Below are positions 7,223-16,635 of a stretch of 64,000 nucleotides of DNA, in pieces. The notes beneath the pieces were generated by a model. That model was not told where the DNA came from, did not search any database, and saw only the letters and a program-made list of their open reading frames with translations. Both the position numbers and the translations under genes were made by a program. Each line of letters starts with the position of its first letter. Within the stretch, counting starts at the first letter, position 1. The stretch is from an uncultured Acidobacteriaceae bacterium (GTDB lineage Bacteria > Acidobacteriota > Terriglobia > Terriglobales > Acidobacteriaceae): contig CAIVDV010000047.1 of NCBI GenBank assembly GCA_903904755.1, positions 1-64,000 on the forward strand, given 5' to 3'.

Positions 7223-10093
7223 TTATTTGACCTGCAGACGGATCAGGGAGTTGGTCAAAAGGTCATTGATCCAGACGTAGTGGCCGCCGTCGAAGGTGGC
7301 GTTGTAGGGGTAACCGGCGGACTCATTGATGGTGTTGAGGACGACGCCGGCGACGGGGTCAACCTGTGCGATGTAGCCGTTGGCGGTGGTGACCCAGAGG
7401 AAGGTTCCGTCGAAGGCCATGGACTTGAACTGGGTTCCGAGCGGGTTGGCCACCGTTGCGGTGATGGTGCCGCTGGCCACGTTGTAGCGGTAGAGGTTGG
7501 CGACAACATCCCACCAGATATTGGTGCCGTCAAAGCCGAGGCCATGAATGGCGCCTGCGGTGATCGGAATGTTCTGCACGGCGGTGCCGGTAACCGGGTT
7601 GAACTGCGTCACATAGTTGCCGTTGATAAACCAGAGAGAGCTTCCGTCAAAGATGATATTTCCGAGCGGCGCGGCGAAGCTGACACCGGCTGGGGTGACG
7701 TTGTAGGTGGCGATGCGCAGCCCGGAGGCCGTGTATTGTTCCAGCGTTTCGTTGCTTTCCGCCACCCACATATGCTGACCGTCGGAGGCGAAGTAGAAGG
7801 GCTGGTTGGTGGCGGGAGCGACTGTGTTGACCAGGCCGCTCATGGGGTCCAGGAGAAAGATGGAGTAGGTGCCAGAGACCGAACTGCCGACCCACAGGTT
7901 GCCGCCCATGTACCCGATTCCAGTGGGGCTGGCGACGGAAGAGAAGGTGGCGGTGGCAGCGCCGGTAGCGGGGTTGACCTTGACGACGGAACCGGGTGTG
8001 CTGGTGGACGGGCCGATGTAGACCGAGCCCTCAGAGACGTAGAGCGATGTGCCGTCAGAGACGATTCCATTCACATTGGCAAAGCCCGGGTAGGCTGTGG
8101 GTGCGATGGGCGCGCAGGTGACGGTGATGGCATTTGCGCTGGAGGTGGTGACGGTGCCGGATCCATTGGTGATGGTGCAGACCTGTGCCAATGGCTGGGT
8201 GGCAACCGTGACCGCGTAAGAGGAGCTGTACGGCTCGGGGCCGAAGGTGAAGGCACCGTTGGCAGAGATGCTGAGGGTGGCCGTACCGTTGAGGGCGAGA
8301 ACGAGAGTGCCGCCGGTAAGGCCGCTGAGGGTGCCGCCGAGAGGCTGGGACGGGACCGAGCAGCCCAGGCTGAGCAATGTGGTTGTGGTTGCGGTGGACG
8401 AGATGGCGTTGCAAATGGAGGCCAGCGTGACCGTGGCAACTCCGGATGGACCCTGCGGGCCGACGGGGCCCTGAGGACCAGCGGGGCCCTGGGGCCCGAC
8501 AGCTCCTGCGACCCCGGCAGCCGCGAAGAGGCTCCAGAGGCCGTTCTGGTCAGGGCTTGGCTGACCAGCAGGCACGGCGCTAAGGGCGACATAGCTGGAG
8601 CCGTTGTAGTACGCGACATCGTAGGGGTTATAGGTGTTGGCGGCAGACCAGGCCTGCTTGAAGGCGAAGCCGGTGCCGGCCGGGCCCTGGGGACCGATGG
8701 CGCCGTCATTGCCGGAGGGCCCGATTGGGCCAATCGGGCCGGTATCACCCTTGGGACCCTGGATGCCGGGAGTGCCCTGAGGGCCGGTGGCGCCAGTCAG
8801 GCCGGTGAGACCCTGTGGGCCTGTGTCCCCCTTCGGTCCCTGTGGGCCAATGGGGCCTTGCGGTCCGGTCTCGCCTGTGGCGCCGGTCAGGCCTTGCGGG
8901 CCGATTGGACCGGCGGATCCAGTTGCGCCAGCGGGGCCCGCGGGCCCCTGTGTGCCGGCGGCGGCAAAGAGCAGCCACTGGGCGGTGTTTTGGTCAGGGG
9001 AAGGCTGACCGGCAGGAATTGCTGTGAGTGCAACGTAGCTGGAACCGTTGAAGGTGGCAACGTCGTTCGGGTTATAGGCAGAGGCAGCAGACCAGAGCTG
9101 CTGGTATTGGAAGCCGGACCCTGCCGTGCCCTGGGGACCAGTGGCACCGGCAGGACCCTGCGGGCCAATGGGGCCGATAGGGCCGATAGGACCCTGCGCT
9201 CCAGTTGCTCCAGTGGGTCCTGTGGGACCAATAGGGCCTTGGGGACCGGTTAATCCCTGCGGACCGGTATCGCCCTTTGGCCCCTGCGGGCCGGTTGCTC
9301 CAGTCAAGCCAGTTGCACCAGTCAAACCTGTCGGACCGACAGGCCCTTGCGGCCCGGTGAGTCCTTGCGCTCCGGTGTCACCTTTGGGCCCTTGCGGGCC
9401 AGCGGGGCCGGTTGCACCAACGGGCCCCTGTGGGCCAGTTGCGCCGGTTGGACCCTGAGGGCCGCCGGGGCCAACCGGGCCTGCCGGACCCTGCGGACCG
9501 ACGGTGCCGGTGCCGCCGCCAGCCACGGTCAGCAGCAGTTGCGGCTGGTGGCTGGTGAAAATGCTCTCTTTGCTGTCGAAGCCGAAAGCGCCGGTCGAGC
9601 CGACAAGCGCGATGGCCAGTCCGTTGTTGGCCAGGGTACCGGAAAGCCACTGATTGACAACAGCGGTGACGTCAAAGCTGACGAACTGGTTGAGCGAGTT
9701 CGGCGTGAGCTTCAGGGAGTGGCTGCCTGTGGCGCTGCCGCCGGGGACGGGGGCGTTCTGGCTGGTCAGGCCCTGCTCGGTCCAGGGGGCGTTAAGCTGG
9801 TAAACATCGATGTTGCCGGTGCCGATGGCGGCGTCAACGAAGAGAACCAGCGTGGCCTTGGTGACAGTGCTGCCGGCAGGGACCGAGGAGATGTCGAACT
9901 TCACATAGCCGGTGGAGGCGCTATCGACGGCAATGAGTGCGGCGGCGCCATAGTTCTGCTGCGGGGTGAGCTTATAGGCAAAAGTATCCGCTGTGGGCGG
10001 AGCCTGGCCCAACAAGGCGGGAGAAGAAATTCCCAGGGAAAGAAGTGCAACACAAACGGCACTCCGCACAAGGCGCAATCCAGACAGACGCAT
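7223..10093 (-). CDS. Secreted collagen-like protein with carbohydrate-binding-type modules and a beta-propeller
   Basis: 956 residues from the ATG at 10093, which has GGAGG 9 nt upstream. Order of parts: a signal peptide (residues 1-30, ending SSPALLGQA); a CBM96/DNRLRE-like jelly-roll region (about 33-190) with [15 protein letters not shown]; a Gly-X-Y collagen tract (about 195-325); a 50-residue module with [17 protein letters not shown]; a second collagen tract (about 378-478); a second copy of the module ([17 protein letters not shown]); a short third tract; a Ser/Thr-rich linker; and a C-terminal propeller (about 668-956) with repeated FDG, NGN and W motifs. The 50-residue modules resemble small chitin-binding domains, which I infer from the GDV-NG-YVA-W pattern. 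It is probably an extracellular adhesin or matrix protein. No anchor is visible at the C-terminus. Confidence 0.8.
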   Translation of the reverse strand: MRLSGLRLVRSAVCVALLSLGISSPALLGQAPPTADTFAYKLTPQQNYGAAALIAVDSASTGYVKFDISSVPAGSTVTKATLVLFVDAAIGTGNIDVYQLNAPWTEQGLTSQNAPVPGGSATGSHSLKLTPNSLNQFVSFDVTAVVNQWLSGTLANNGLAIALVGSTGAFGFDSKESIFTSHQPQLLLTVAGGGTGTVGPQGPAGPVGPGGPQGPTGATGPQGPVGATGPAGPQGPKGDTGAQGLTGPQGPVGPTGLTGATGLTGATGPQGPKGDTGPQGLTGPQGPIGPTGPTGATGAQGPIGPIGPIGPQGPAGATGPQGTAGSGFQYQQLWSAASAYNPNDVATFNGSSYVALTAIPAGQPSPDQNTAQWLLFAAAGTQGPAGPAGATGSAGPIGPQGLTGATGETGPQGPIGPQGPKGDTGPQGLTGLTGATGPQGTPGIQGPKGDTGPIGPIGPSGNDGAIGPQGPAGTGFAFKQAWSAANTYNPYDVAYYNGSSYVALSAVPAGQPSPDQNGLWSLFAAAGVAGAVGPQGPAGPQGPVGPQGPSGVATVTLASICNAISSTATTTTLLSLGCSVPSQPLGGTLSGLTGGTLVLALNGTATLSISANGAFTFGPEPYSSSYAVTVATQPLAQVCTITNGSGTVTTSSANAITVTCAPIAPTAYPGFANVNGIVSDGTSLYVSEGSVYIGPSTSTPGSVVKVNPATGAATATFSSVASPTGIGYMGGNLWVGSSVSGTYSIFLLDPMSGLVNTVAPATNQPFYFASDGQHMWVAESNETLEQYTASGLRIATYNVTPAGVSFAAPLGNIIFDGSSLWFINGNYVTQFNPVTGTAVQNIPITAGAIHGLGFDGTNIWWDVVANLYRYNVASGTITATVANPLGTQFKSMAFDGTFLWVTTANGYIAQVDPVAGVVLNTINESAGYPYNATFDGGHYVWINDLLTNSLIRLQVK
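8660..9510. repeat. Collagen-coding DNA repeats, two main tracts
   Basis: Degenerate 9-nt units of the type GGxCCxxxx recur across about 9120-9507 and about 8660-8957, with a short third tract near 8440-8500. They encode Gly-Pro-X triplets of the collagen-like protein. The two long tracts are split by the coding DNA of one carbohydrate-binding-type module. Such repeats can change length by slippage or recombination. Confidence 0.8.
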
Positions 10094-10443
10094 CACGGGC
10101 CTCCACAATACGTTGAACTCAAGGCAGTCTGTGCTTCTCTGCGGGCAAGTGCTGGCCAGGCATACCTGCTCAGCCAGTGTCCGGGGGAAGACACAAACAG
10201 GAAATCCGCTGCGGGGGTATTCGCGCGGCAACCGATTGGAAAACAGATACTGTTGGCATGAATATTCGTCCAGGAGCAAACCCAGGGAGTTGATCCTGTG
10301 GGTCGGGAAGAGCTCGGTGGCGAACCTCAAGCCTACCCAGCATATAACGCATGCGGGTGTGCGGCAACAGGGATTATGGTTGGGATTTTGATGCGGCGGG
10401 GCGATGTGTGGGCTAGGATGCGTTGCAGAAAATTGAGCGAGGG
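10094..10443. other. Gene-free 350 bp upstream of the collagen-like gene
   Basis: This stretch separates the start of the collagen-like gene from the end of the small membrane protein gene, both on the minus strand. The frame of the collagen-like gene stays open across most of it, but the encoded residues look random and lack a signal peptide, so I treat it as untranslated. A weak -10-like TATATG lies on the minus strand at 10341-10346. I found no riboswitch or terminator that I recognise. Confidence 0.5.
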
Positions 10444-10653
10444 TCAGCGCGCAGTGGAGCGGGAGGCAAGGAGGCCTCGCGCCTTCTCCAGCGCTTTCAG
10501 AAACCGCGACGGCTGGGGTGTGGCGAGGGACTCCAGCACGGCCTTGCGATAGCCGCCCATGTAGATGGAGTACATGAGTGCGAGGGTGCTGCCGACGCCG
10601 ATGCCGAAGCCGACAAAGATGCCAAAGAAGAGTCCCATGAGGGAGTCGCTCAC
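10444..10653 (-). CDS. Small membrane protein, unknown function
   Basis: 69 residues starting at GTG 10653, with GGAAAGGGA upstream. One hydrophobic glycine-rich helix (residues 6-31, [20 protein letters not shown]) is followed by a basic cytoplasmic tail ending [13 protein letters not shown]. The glycine spacing suggests a helix that packs against another membrane helix. It starts 27 bp after mqnE on the same strand, so the two are probably cotranscribed; that hints at a membrane or quinone connection but proves nothing. I do not recognise the family. Confidence 0.6.
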   Translation of the reverse strand: MSDSLMGLFFGIFVGFGIGVGSTLALMYSIYMGGYRKAVLESLATPQPSRFLKALEKARGLLASRSTAR

Positions 10654-10680
10654 TGATTCCCTTTCCTGCTGCCTGCGGTG

Positions 10681-11820
10681 CTAAACGGCGACGACAAAGC
10701 TGTCTTCGGTGCGGGTAACGGCGTGGTACAGGGTGTCACGCTCAACCGGGACGCGGCCAGCCTCGGTGATGAGGCGGCAGAGTTGCTTGCGGGTCATGCC
10801 CTGTGGCGTGGTGGCGCCGGCGTCGTGGTAGATTTTCTCTTCGATGACTGTACCGTCGAGGTCGTCCGCGCCGAAGCGCAGGGCGATCTGGGCGATTTTG
10901 GGGGTGAGCATCTGCCAGTATGCTTTGACGTGCGCGAAGTTATCCAGCAGCAGGCGGCCGACGGCGACCTGGCGCAGGTCGGTGAGTCCGGTGGTGACGG
11001 GCAGGTGGTCGAGCGGGGTGTTTTCCGGATGGAAGGCGAGCGGGATGAAGGTCTGGAAGCCGCCGGTGTCGTCCTGCACGTCGCGCAGTTTGAGGATGTG
11101 GTCGACGCGGTCGGCGTCATTCTCAATGTGCCCGTAAAGCATCGTAGCGTTGGAGCGGAAGCCCATTTTGTGGGCGAGGCGGGCGGTGTCGAGCCACTCT
11201 GTGCCGTCGATTTTGTGGTCGCAGATGAAGCTGCGGACGCGTGAGGAGAAGATCTCCGCGCCGCCTCCAGGCATGGAATCAACGCCGGCCTCGCGCATCT
11301 GGCGCAGGGTTTCTTGAATGCTGATTTTGGCGCGCCGGGCGAGGAAGGAGACCTCAACCATGGTGAAGGCCTTGATGTGCACCTTTGGGAAGCGCTGCTT
11401 GAGGCCGCGGACCAGGTCGAGGAAGTATTCGAATGGGAGGTCGGGGTGCAAACCACCGACGATATGGAACTCGGTGACCGCTTCGGAGTATCCCGAGGCG
11501 GCGGTCTCCCACGCCTCTTCCAGAGCCATGGTGTAGCCGTTGGGGTCGCCCTTTTTGCGGCCAAAGGCGCAGAGGCGGCAGTTGGCAACGCAGACGTTGG
11601 TGGGGTTGATGTGGCGATTCACGTTGAAGTAGGTGGTGTCGCCGTGCATGCGCTCGCGCACGAAATTGGCCAGCCAGCCGACGGCGAGAAAGTCCCCGGT
11701 GCGATAGAGGGCGAGGCCGTCGTCAAAGCTGAGACGCTCGCCTGCAAGCACCTTTTCTGCAATGGGCGTGAGGCGGGGGTCATTGGTGTGAAAGGGGCGG
11801 CGCTCGGAGGTCGTCTGCAT
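10681..11820 (-). CDS. mqnE: Aminodeoxyfutalosine synthase (radical SAM)
   Basis: 379 residues. MqnE is a radical SAM enzyme that joins 3-[(1-carboxyvinyl)oxy]benzoate to SAM-derived adenosyl radical, giving aminofutalosine in the futalosine route to menaquinone. The iron-sulfur motif [12 protein letters not shown] is the C-x3-C-x2-C form typical of this enzyme group. Further signatures are [49 protein letters not shown] and [11 protein letters not shown], all of which favour MqnE over MqnC. I chose the ATG at 11820; no clear ribosome binding site precedes it. An MqnD-like gene lies at 28088-28951, far from this one, while mqnA, mqnB and mqnC are not in the window. Confidence 0.88.
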   Translation of the reverse strand: MQTTSERRPFHTNDPRLTPIAEKVLAGERLSFDDGLALYRTGDFLAVGWLANFVRERMHGDTTYFNVNRHINPTNVCVANCRLCAFGRKKGDPNGYTMALEEAWETAASGYSEAVTEFHIVGGLHPDLPFEYFLDLVRGLKQRFPKVHIKAFTMVEVSFLARRAKISIQETLRQMREAGVDSMPGGGAEIFSSRVRSFICDHKIDGTEWLDTARLAHKMGFRSNATMLYGHIENDADRVDHILKLRDVQDDTGGFQTFIPLAFHPENTPLDHLPVTTGLTDLRQVAVGRLLLDNFAHVKAYWQMLTPKIAQIALRFGADDLDGTVIEEKIYHDAGATTPQGMTRKQLCRLITEAGRVPVERDTLYHAVTRTEDSFVVAV

Positions 11821-11899
11821 ATCTTTGATGATACCGGATATGCGGAAGGCGGGAACAGCGCTGGCCACGGAGTGGTTTTGGCGGGATGGATGCCAAATG

Positions 11900-13876
11900 C
11901 TACTGCTCGAGGAGAACGCCGTCCTGGAGGGATGCGGCGACGTGCTTTGAGCCCGAGCCGGCGGCTGCGTAGAGACGGTAGCCGACCACGAGTTGGGTAT
12001 AGCCGAGGGTGGCGGGATCGACGGCGAAGATGACATTGGTGGCGCGGGAGGTGACCAGCATGCGGCCGGTTGCCGGGTTCCAGGTCATGTGGTCGACATA
12101 GCGGGCGGGCACGCGGTCCAGCCAGAACCAGCTTTCGCCCTTGTCGCGGGAGAAGTAGATGCCGTCGCCTGCGCCGATCCAGAGTGCGCCGTCAGGGGAT
12201 GTGGCAAGGGCGTGGATATCCTTGATGCGCTGGGGTATCCGCATGGCCGACCAGGTCAGGCCCTTGTCTGTGGACTGAACCAGATTCTCAGTTCGCGCGG
12301 CGAGGATATGGCCATCGAGGACGAGAACGGAGTGGTATTGCGATGAGCCGAGAACAAGGCCACCCTGCCAGGTCGCGCCCTTGTCAAGGCTGACCAGGAT
12401 GCCTTCTTCGGTGGAGGCGATCCAGGTGTCTGTGGAGAGGTCCAGGCCGTAGACGTGACCGCCCATTTCGCGGGCCGGGAGGGTGTAATCCTGTTCGCGA
12501 TTGACGCGCTTGCCGCCAACTTCCGTTGCGATGACCTTGCGGCCGTGGTTGACGATGGAAGAGCGCAGCACCCAGTGGGGCTCGGGGCCGGAGCGGTCAA
12601 GCTGGAAGATGCCGTGGCTGCTGCCGGCGAGGACAGTGCCGTCGGAAGCCGAGGCGAGAGTGAAGATATCGCGCCCATCGAGGCCGTCCTCAATCTGGTT
12701 CCAGGAGTTGCCGAAGTCATCCGTTTCGAAGACGCCGCCGAAGGTTTTGTCGTTGACGACACCGGCGAAGAGGTGGCCGGGCCGGCGCGGGTCAGAGAGC
12801 AGTGCCTGGACTTTGCGTGCGGAAAAGCCCTGGTTGGTGCCGTGGAAGGATTTGCCGTTGTCGTCACTGGCCAGAACACCGCCGCGGTCTGTGGCGACGA
12901 GGATGCGGCCCTGTGCGTTGGCATCGAGGGCGATGTCATTGACGATGACTTCAGGGCCGGTAAGGGGCTCCCAATTACGGCCAGAATCGTGGGTGCGGTA
13001 GAGGCCCTCGGTGGTTCCGGCGTAGACGACTTCGCGGTGGTTGGGGTCCTGCATCAGGACGCGGGTACGGCGGGCAGTGGCGGGAATTCCCTGCACTTTC
13101 TTGAAGAGTTCGCCGGCGTTTTCACTTTTGTAGATGCCGGAGCAGGCGCTGGCATAGACGGTAGCCGGGCGCTCGGGGTCAATGATGATGGAGAAGACGT
13201 CGGAGTCGTCGATGACGCCCTGCTTGATGTTGCGCCAGTGCAGGCCGCCGTCGGTGGTCTTCCAGGGCAGGTGCCAGGTGCCCGCGTAGATGATCTGCGG
13301 GTTGCGTGGGTCGATTGCGAGGGACTCGACCTCATGAATTTCGCGGCTGAGGGGGTTGTCTTTGGGCGGGCTGATGCGGGCCCAGGTGCGGCCATGGTCG
13401 CCGCTGCGGAAGACGCCGTCGAGGCTGCCGACGAGGAGGATATCCGGATTGGAAGGCGCCTGGGCGAGCGACCGAATGGACTGGCCAAGCATGGCCGGGA
13501 TGGATGCCCAGGTGCGGCCGCGGTCGTGGCTGACGTAAAGGCCGCCGTCTGGTCGGTCGACACGCCAGACGCCGGCGAAGAGGGTTTCGGGATCAGAGGC
13601 ATCGACGATGAGGCTGTCAACGATGAGGTCTTCAGAGCCATCGACGCGGCCAACGCGCTGCCATTTGCTGCCCCCGTCGAGGGTCTCAAAGACCCAGTTG
13701 TTTGTGTCGCCGAGGAAGAGGTGGCCGGGCTGGCCGGGAACGGGCGCGAAAGAGCGGGCGTCGCCGCCCCAGGGGCCGATGGCGGGCCAGTTGCCCGATT
13801 GCGCATCAACTGACGCAGCGGCAAGAAGGAATATGAGAGCGAGCAAACCGGGGAAGCGGCGAATTGAGGGCATCAT
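11900..13876 (-). CDS. Secreted Asp-box (BNR/sortilin-like) beta-propeller protein
   Basis: 658 residues from ATG 13876. A signal peptide (residues 1-25, ending AAASVDAQ) shows export. The rest is made of repeated Asp boxes of the form S-x-D-x-G-x-x-W: TLDGGSKW, SHDRGRTW, SGDHGRTW, TTDGGLHW, THDSGRNW, SDDNGKSF, TDDFGNSW, SLDKGATW, STDKGLTW and SRDKGESW can be read, enough for a double propeller. This architecture occurs in sortilin/Vps10-like and Ycf48-like proteins and in carbohydrate-active secreted proteins. No catalytic residues of sialidases are obvious. It lies 79 bp upstream of mqnE on the same strand but the link is probably incidental. The ribosome binding site GGAG is 14 nt away, so the ATG at 13873 is an alternative. 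Confidence 0.82.
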   Translation of the reverse strand: MMPSIRRFPGLLALIFLLAAASVDAQSGNWPAIGPWGGDARSFAPVPGQPGHLFLGDTNNWVFETLDGGSKWQRVGRVDGSEDLIVDSLIVDASDPETLFAGVWRVDRPDGGLYVSHDRGRTWASIPAMLGQSIRSLAQAPSNPDILLVGSLDGVFRSGDHGRTWARISPPKDNPLSREIHEVESLAIDPRNPQIIYAGTWHLPWKTTDGGLHWRNIKQGVIDDSDVFSIIIDPERPATVYASACSGIYKSENAGELFKKVQGIPATARRTRVLMQDPNHREVVYAGTTEGLYRTHDSGRNWEPLTGPEVIVNDIALDANAQGRILVATDRGGVLASDDNGKSFHGTNQGFSARKVQALLSDPRRPGHLFAGVVNDKTFGGVFETDDFGNSWNQIEDGLDGRDIFTLASASDGTVLAGSSHGIFQLDRSGPEPHWVLRSSIVNHGRKVIATEVGGKRVNREQDYTLPAREMGGHVYGLDLSTDTWIASTEEGILVSLDKGATWQGGLVLGSSQYHSVLVLDGHILAARTENLVQSTDKGLTWSAMRIPQRIKDIHALATSPDGALWIGAGDGIYFSRDKGESWFWLDRVPARYVDHMTWNPATGRMLVTSRATNVIFAVDPATLGYTQLVVGYRLYAAAGSGSKHVAASLQDGVLLEQ

Positions 13877-13930
13877 GACGTACAAATCATCTCCGCGCCC
13901 GAGGGTGAACCGGAACGCTGGCAAAGGAAA

Positions 13931-13958
13931 GGGGCTGACCGGTTAATCGGTCAGCCCC
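13931..13958 (-). terminator. Terminator of the OmpA-like gene
   Basis: A perfect 11-bp stem (13931-13941 with 13948-13958) closes a 6-nt loop. On the minus strand it is followed by TTTCCTTTGCC, a T-rich run. It lies 62 bp past the stop of the OmpA-like gene and just upstream of the propeller gene start. Confidence 0.65.
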
Positions 13959-14020
13959 GGTAGATTGGATGCGGCTGGAATCAGGTGCAGGCATCCGTGG
14001 ATGCCCGCATCCGGGGTCTG

Positions 14021-15721
14021 TTACTTCTTGGCGGCCTTCTTGGCAGCAGCCTTCTTGGCCGGGTGACGCTCGGCAAGGGGCTTGCGGACTTCAGGCTTGA
14101 CGTCTGCGGAGACCTTGGTGACGCCGCTGACGGTGAAGGAAGCACCGGCAGGGATCAGGTAGTCGGAGACCTTCTGCGCATCGGTTGCGTCGGTGTAGAC
14201 CGCGATGCGGGAGGCGTCGATTCCCTTTTCCGTGACCAGGTATTCCTTGGTGTTGACGGCACGCTCGGCGGCAGCATCAGCAACCGGCTTCGGGTGCTTC
14301 TTCTTGGACTCGGCCTTGGCAGCCTTGGCTTCTGCAGCCTTTTCCTTGGCATCCGAAGAGCCAACGATGGCGGCAGTTGCGTCAGTCTGCTTCTGCAAGG
14401 TCAGGGCGATGTCGTCCAGGCAGGCCTTGGCTTCGTTGTCCACACGAGTCGGGCGCTTGGCGTCCTTCTCGAAGGTGGGCGAGCAGAGCGAAGACATCTT
14501 GGGCGCCGGGGGAACATACGGAGCAACGATGGAGACCGAAGTGGTCGCAGTTGCAGTCTGTCCCTTGTCGTCGGAGACCGAGCAGGTGATGGTGGAGGTG
14601 CCCGTGGGCGCGCCGGCAGAGGAGTAGGTGGCAGAACGGCCGTTGCCGCTGACGGTACCGGCAGAAGCCGAGTAGCTGTAGGTCAGGGGGCGGTTCTGCG
14701 GGCTGACGCCAGTTGCGGAGACCGCGCTGGTTTCGCCGGGCTTGATGGTGGTGGGGTTGGCCGAGCAGCTGATGGTCGGGGGCTCGAAAGCCTTGACCGT
14801 GAAGCTGGCCGAGCACTCAGCCGACTGGCCGGGCTTGGGGCCTTCAGAGACCGAAGCCTTGACCGAGTAGGAACCCGGGGCGAGCGAGGAGGTATCCACG
14901 CTTGCCGTGGTGTCGTTCCCCTTCACGCCCGAACCGCTCCACGTGTAAGTGGCCTTGAGCTTGGGGTTCAGCTCGCCGGCAGTGGCCGAGAGATTGATGG
15001 GCTCACCGGGGAAAACCGAGAGCGGGGTGGCCGAGCAGCTGAGGGTCACCGGCGGAGGAGGAGCAATGGTGCCGACATGGAAGACCAGGCCAGCGCTGAG
15101 GCGGGCGGCGTTGATGTTGGCGATTCCACCGTACGGACGAACGCCGAAGTTGGCGTGCATGTACTCGTAATCAGCCTGGAAAAGGCGGATCGAGAGGTGG
15201 TGATTGAAGAACGGCGTGGCATAGTCCAAGCCGCCGCCAACCGTGATGTCCGGACCCCAGGTGAAGGGGTTGTGCAAAGGACCATCCACCAGAGCGCCGC
15301 CAACCAGGGCATGCACAAACGGGGTGACGTCGCCTGCGGGGTAGCGGGCAATCAGACCGCCAGCGATGGTGGTGAAGCCATCATTGTTGGTCTTGGAGCC
15401 GCTGGGGGCGTATTCGTGGATGCCCACTTCAGCCTGCGCGCCTACATAGCGATTGAAGTAGCGAGCGACGCTGACGATTCCGCCGATGTTGACGGAGTTG
15501 TAGCTGACGGCCTCAATCGGAAATCCAGCTTTCGGAAGCGGCACGTTCACCGTGCCCTTGGGGGCCAGGTAGCTGTAGCCGGCGAAGATGTCCCATCGAG
15601 AGACGTCATCGTTCTTCGCTGCCTTGGGGGCAGCCTTATCCTGTGCGAAACCGACGGCAGGCAACATCAAAGCCGCCGCAGCGAGCGACAGAACCACTGA
15701 CTTGGTGATTCCAAATTTCAT
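14021..15721 (-). CDS. Outer-membrane beta-barrel protein with Ig-like repeats and OmpA-like C-terminus
   Basis: 566 residues from ATG 15721, with GGAGG 9 nt upstream. A signal peptide (1-26, ending PAVGFAQ) leads into an N-terminal barrel of about 180 residues with WDIFAGYSYLAPKG and alternating aromatic strands typical of OmpA-like porins. Two or three Ig/PKD-like modules follow, each starting with LSCSA or ISCSANPTTIKPGE. Then comes an OmpA-type domain (DDIALTLQKQTDA, TKEYLVTEKGIDASRI) that lacks the usual GHTD motif, so peptidoglycan binding is doubtful. A Lys/Ala-rich insert (KAAKAESKKKHPKP) interrupts this domain and the protein ends in another Lys/Ala-rich tail. It is probably an abundant structural protein of the outer membrane. 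Confidence 0.8.
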   Translation of the reverse strand: MKFGITKSVVLSLAAAALMLPAVGFAQDKAAPKAAKNDDVSRWDIFAGYSYLAPKGTVNVPLPKAGFPIEAVSYNSVNIGGIVSVARYFNRYVGAQAEVGIHEYAPSGSKTNNDGFTTIAGGLIARYPAGDVTPFVHALVGGALVDGPLHNPFTWGPDITVGGGLDYATPFFNHHLSIRLFQADYEYMHANFGVRPYGGIANINAARLSAGLVFHVGTIAPPPPVTLSCSATPLSVFPGEPINLSATAGELNPKLKATYTWSGSGVKGNDTTASVDTSSLAPGSYSVKASVSEGPKPGQSAECSASFTVKAFEPPTISCSANPTTIKPGETSAVSATGVSPQNRPLTYSYSASAGTVSGNGRSATYSSAGAPTGTSTITCSVSDDKGQTATATTSVSIVAPYVPPAPKMSSLCSPTFEKDAKRPTRVDNEAKACLDDIALTLQKQTDATAAIVGSSDAKEKAAEAKAAKAESKKKHPKPVADAAAERAVNTKEYLVTEKGIDASRIAVYTDATDAQKVSDYLIPAGASFTVSGVTKVSADVKPEVRKPLAERHPAKKAAAKKAAKK

Positions 15722-15951
15722 TCCACTATCCTCCGCAACCACACTGAACGGCTCTCGCAGTTGATCAGGTTTTGACTTTTGCACCGTGATTCCCTGCGCA
15801 AAAACCGGGTTATCTGTTTCAATACTTTCGTTCTACACCAGAAAACGACACTTACAAACTTAACATAGGGCCAAAAAAATGCTGATAAAAAATGCTCATT
15901 GCCTTCTAAGGGTAACCGGTTCCCGCACCGCCAGAGGCCAGAGACAGCGGC

Positions 15952-16557
15952 TCAGTCGGCCAGATTCAGGGTCTTCTTCAGGCTTCCCCGCTCCCGCTGA
16001 ATTTTCTCCTGCAGCAGGGTAAGGGCATAAATCAGTTGCTCAGGGCGCGGCGGGCAGCCGGGCACGTAAACATCCACAGGGATAATCTGGTTGACTCCCT
16101 GCACGACAGCATAATTATTGAATACACCGCCTGAGGTAGCACAGGCACCCATGGAAATCACCCACTTGGGCTCGGGCATCTGCTCGTACAGACGTTGAAT
16201 CACGGGGACCATCTTCTGGGAGACGCGTCCGGCGATGACCATCAAATCGGACTGGCGGGGCGAGGGGCGGAAGACTTCTGCGCCAAAACGGGCCAAATCG
16301 AAGCGTGCGCCGCCTGTGGACATCATCTCAATGGCGCAGCAGGCAAGCCCGAAGGTCATGGGCCAGATGGAGTTTTTGCGAATCCAGTTAACGGCAAAAT
16401 CGAGCGAGGTGAGGATGACGCCCTCGTTTTCCTCAAAACCATAGCTAACTTCGCGCACTTTGGCGCGATTCCGGGCGCTCGAATCCATTGCGCCAAAAAG
16501 ATAGCGGTCTTTGCCGATTTGCTGCTCTGCCGACGGCGAAATCTGTTCTTCAGCCAT
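15952..16557 (-). CDS. nuoB: NADH-quinone oxidoreductase subunit B
   Basis: 201 residues from ATG 16557. NuoB carries the [4Fe-4S] cluster N2, the last electron carrier before quinone in complex I, at the junction of the peripheral and membrane arms. The ligand cysteines are present in [19 protein letters not shown] and VPGCPPRPE. The N-terminus is about 25 residues longer than in compact NuoB proteins. No other nuo gene is adjacent: the flanks are an OmpA-like gene and an unknown secreted protein. It is therefore an orphan copy here, either the only nuoB split from the main operon or a second one. Confidence 0.93.
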   Translation of the reverse strand: MAEEQISPSAEQQIGKDRYLFGAMDSSARNRAKVREVSYGFEENEGVILTSLDFAVNWIRKNSIWPMTFGLACCAIEMMSTGGARFDLARFGAEVFRPSPRQSDLMVIAGRVSQKMVPVIQRLYEQMPEPKWVISMGACATSGGVFNNYAVVQGVNQIIPVDVYVPGCPPRPEQLIYALTLLQEKIQRERGSLKKTLNLAD

Positions 16558-16635
16558 GCTCAAAGTATACGATGCGGACTTCCCCCAAAATCGTTGCCAG
16601 AAGGATGATTTTTGACCACTTTTGCGGGTTTACCG

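Noticed and set aside
7178-9253. Long plus-strand open frame of 691 codons
   Set aside because: It is antisense to the collagen-like gene. The Gly-Pro repeats on the minus strand leave the other strand free of stop codons; no signal, domain or ribosome binding site supports it.
10094-10330. Riboswitch in the leader of the collagen-like gene
   Set aside because: I looked for a c-di-GMP or other riboswitch pattern because such genes are often c-di-GMP controlled. No conserved motif was found.
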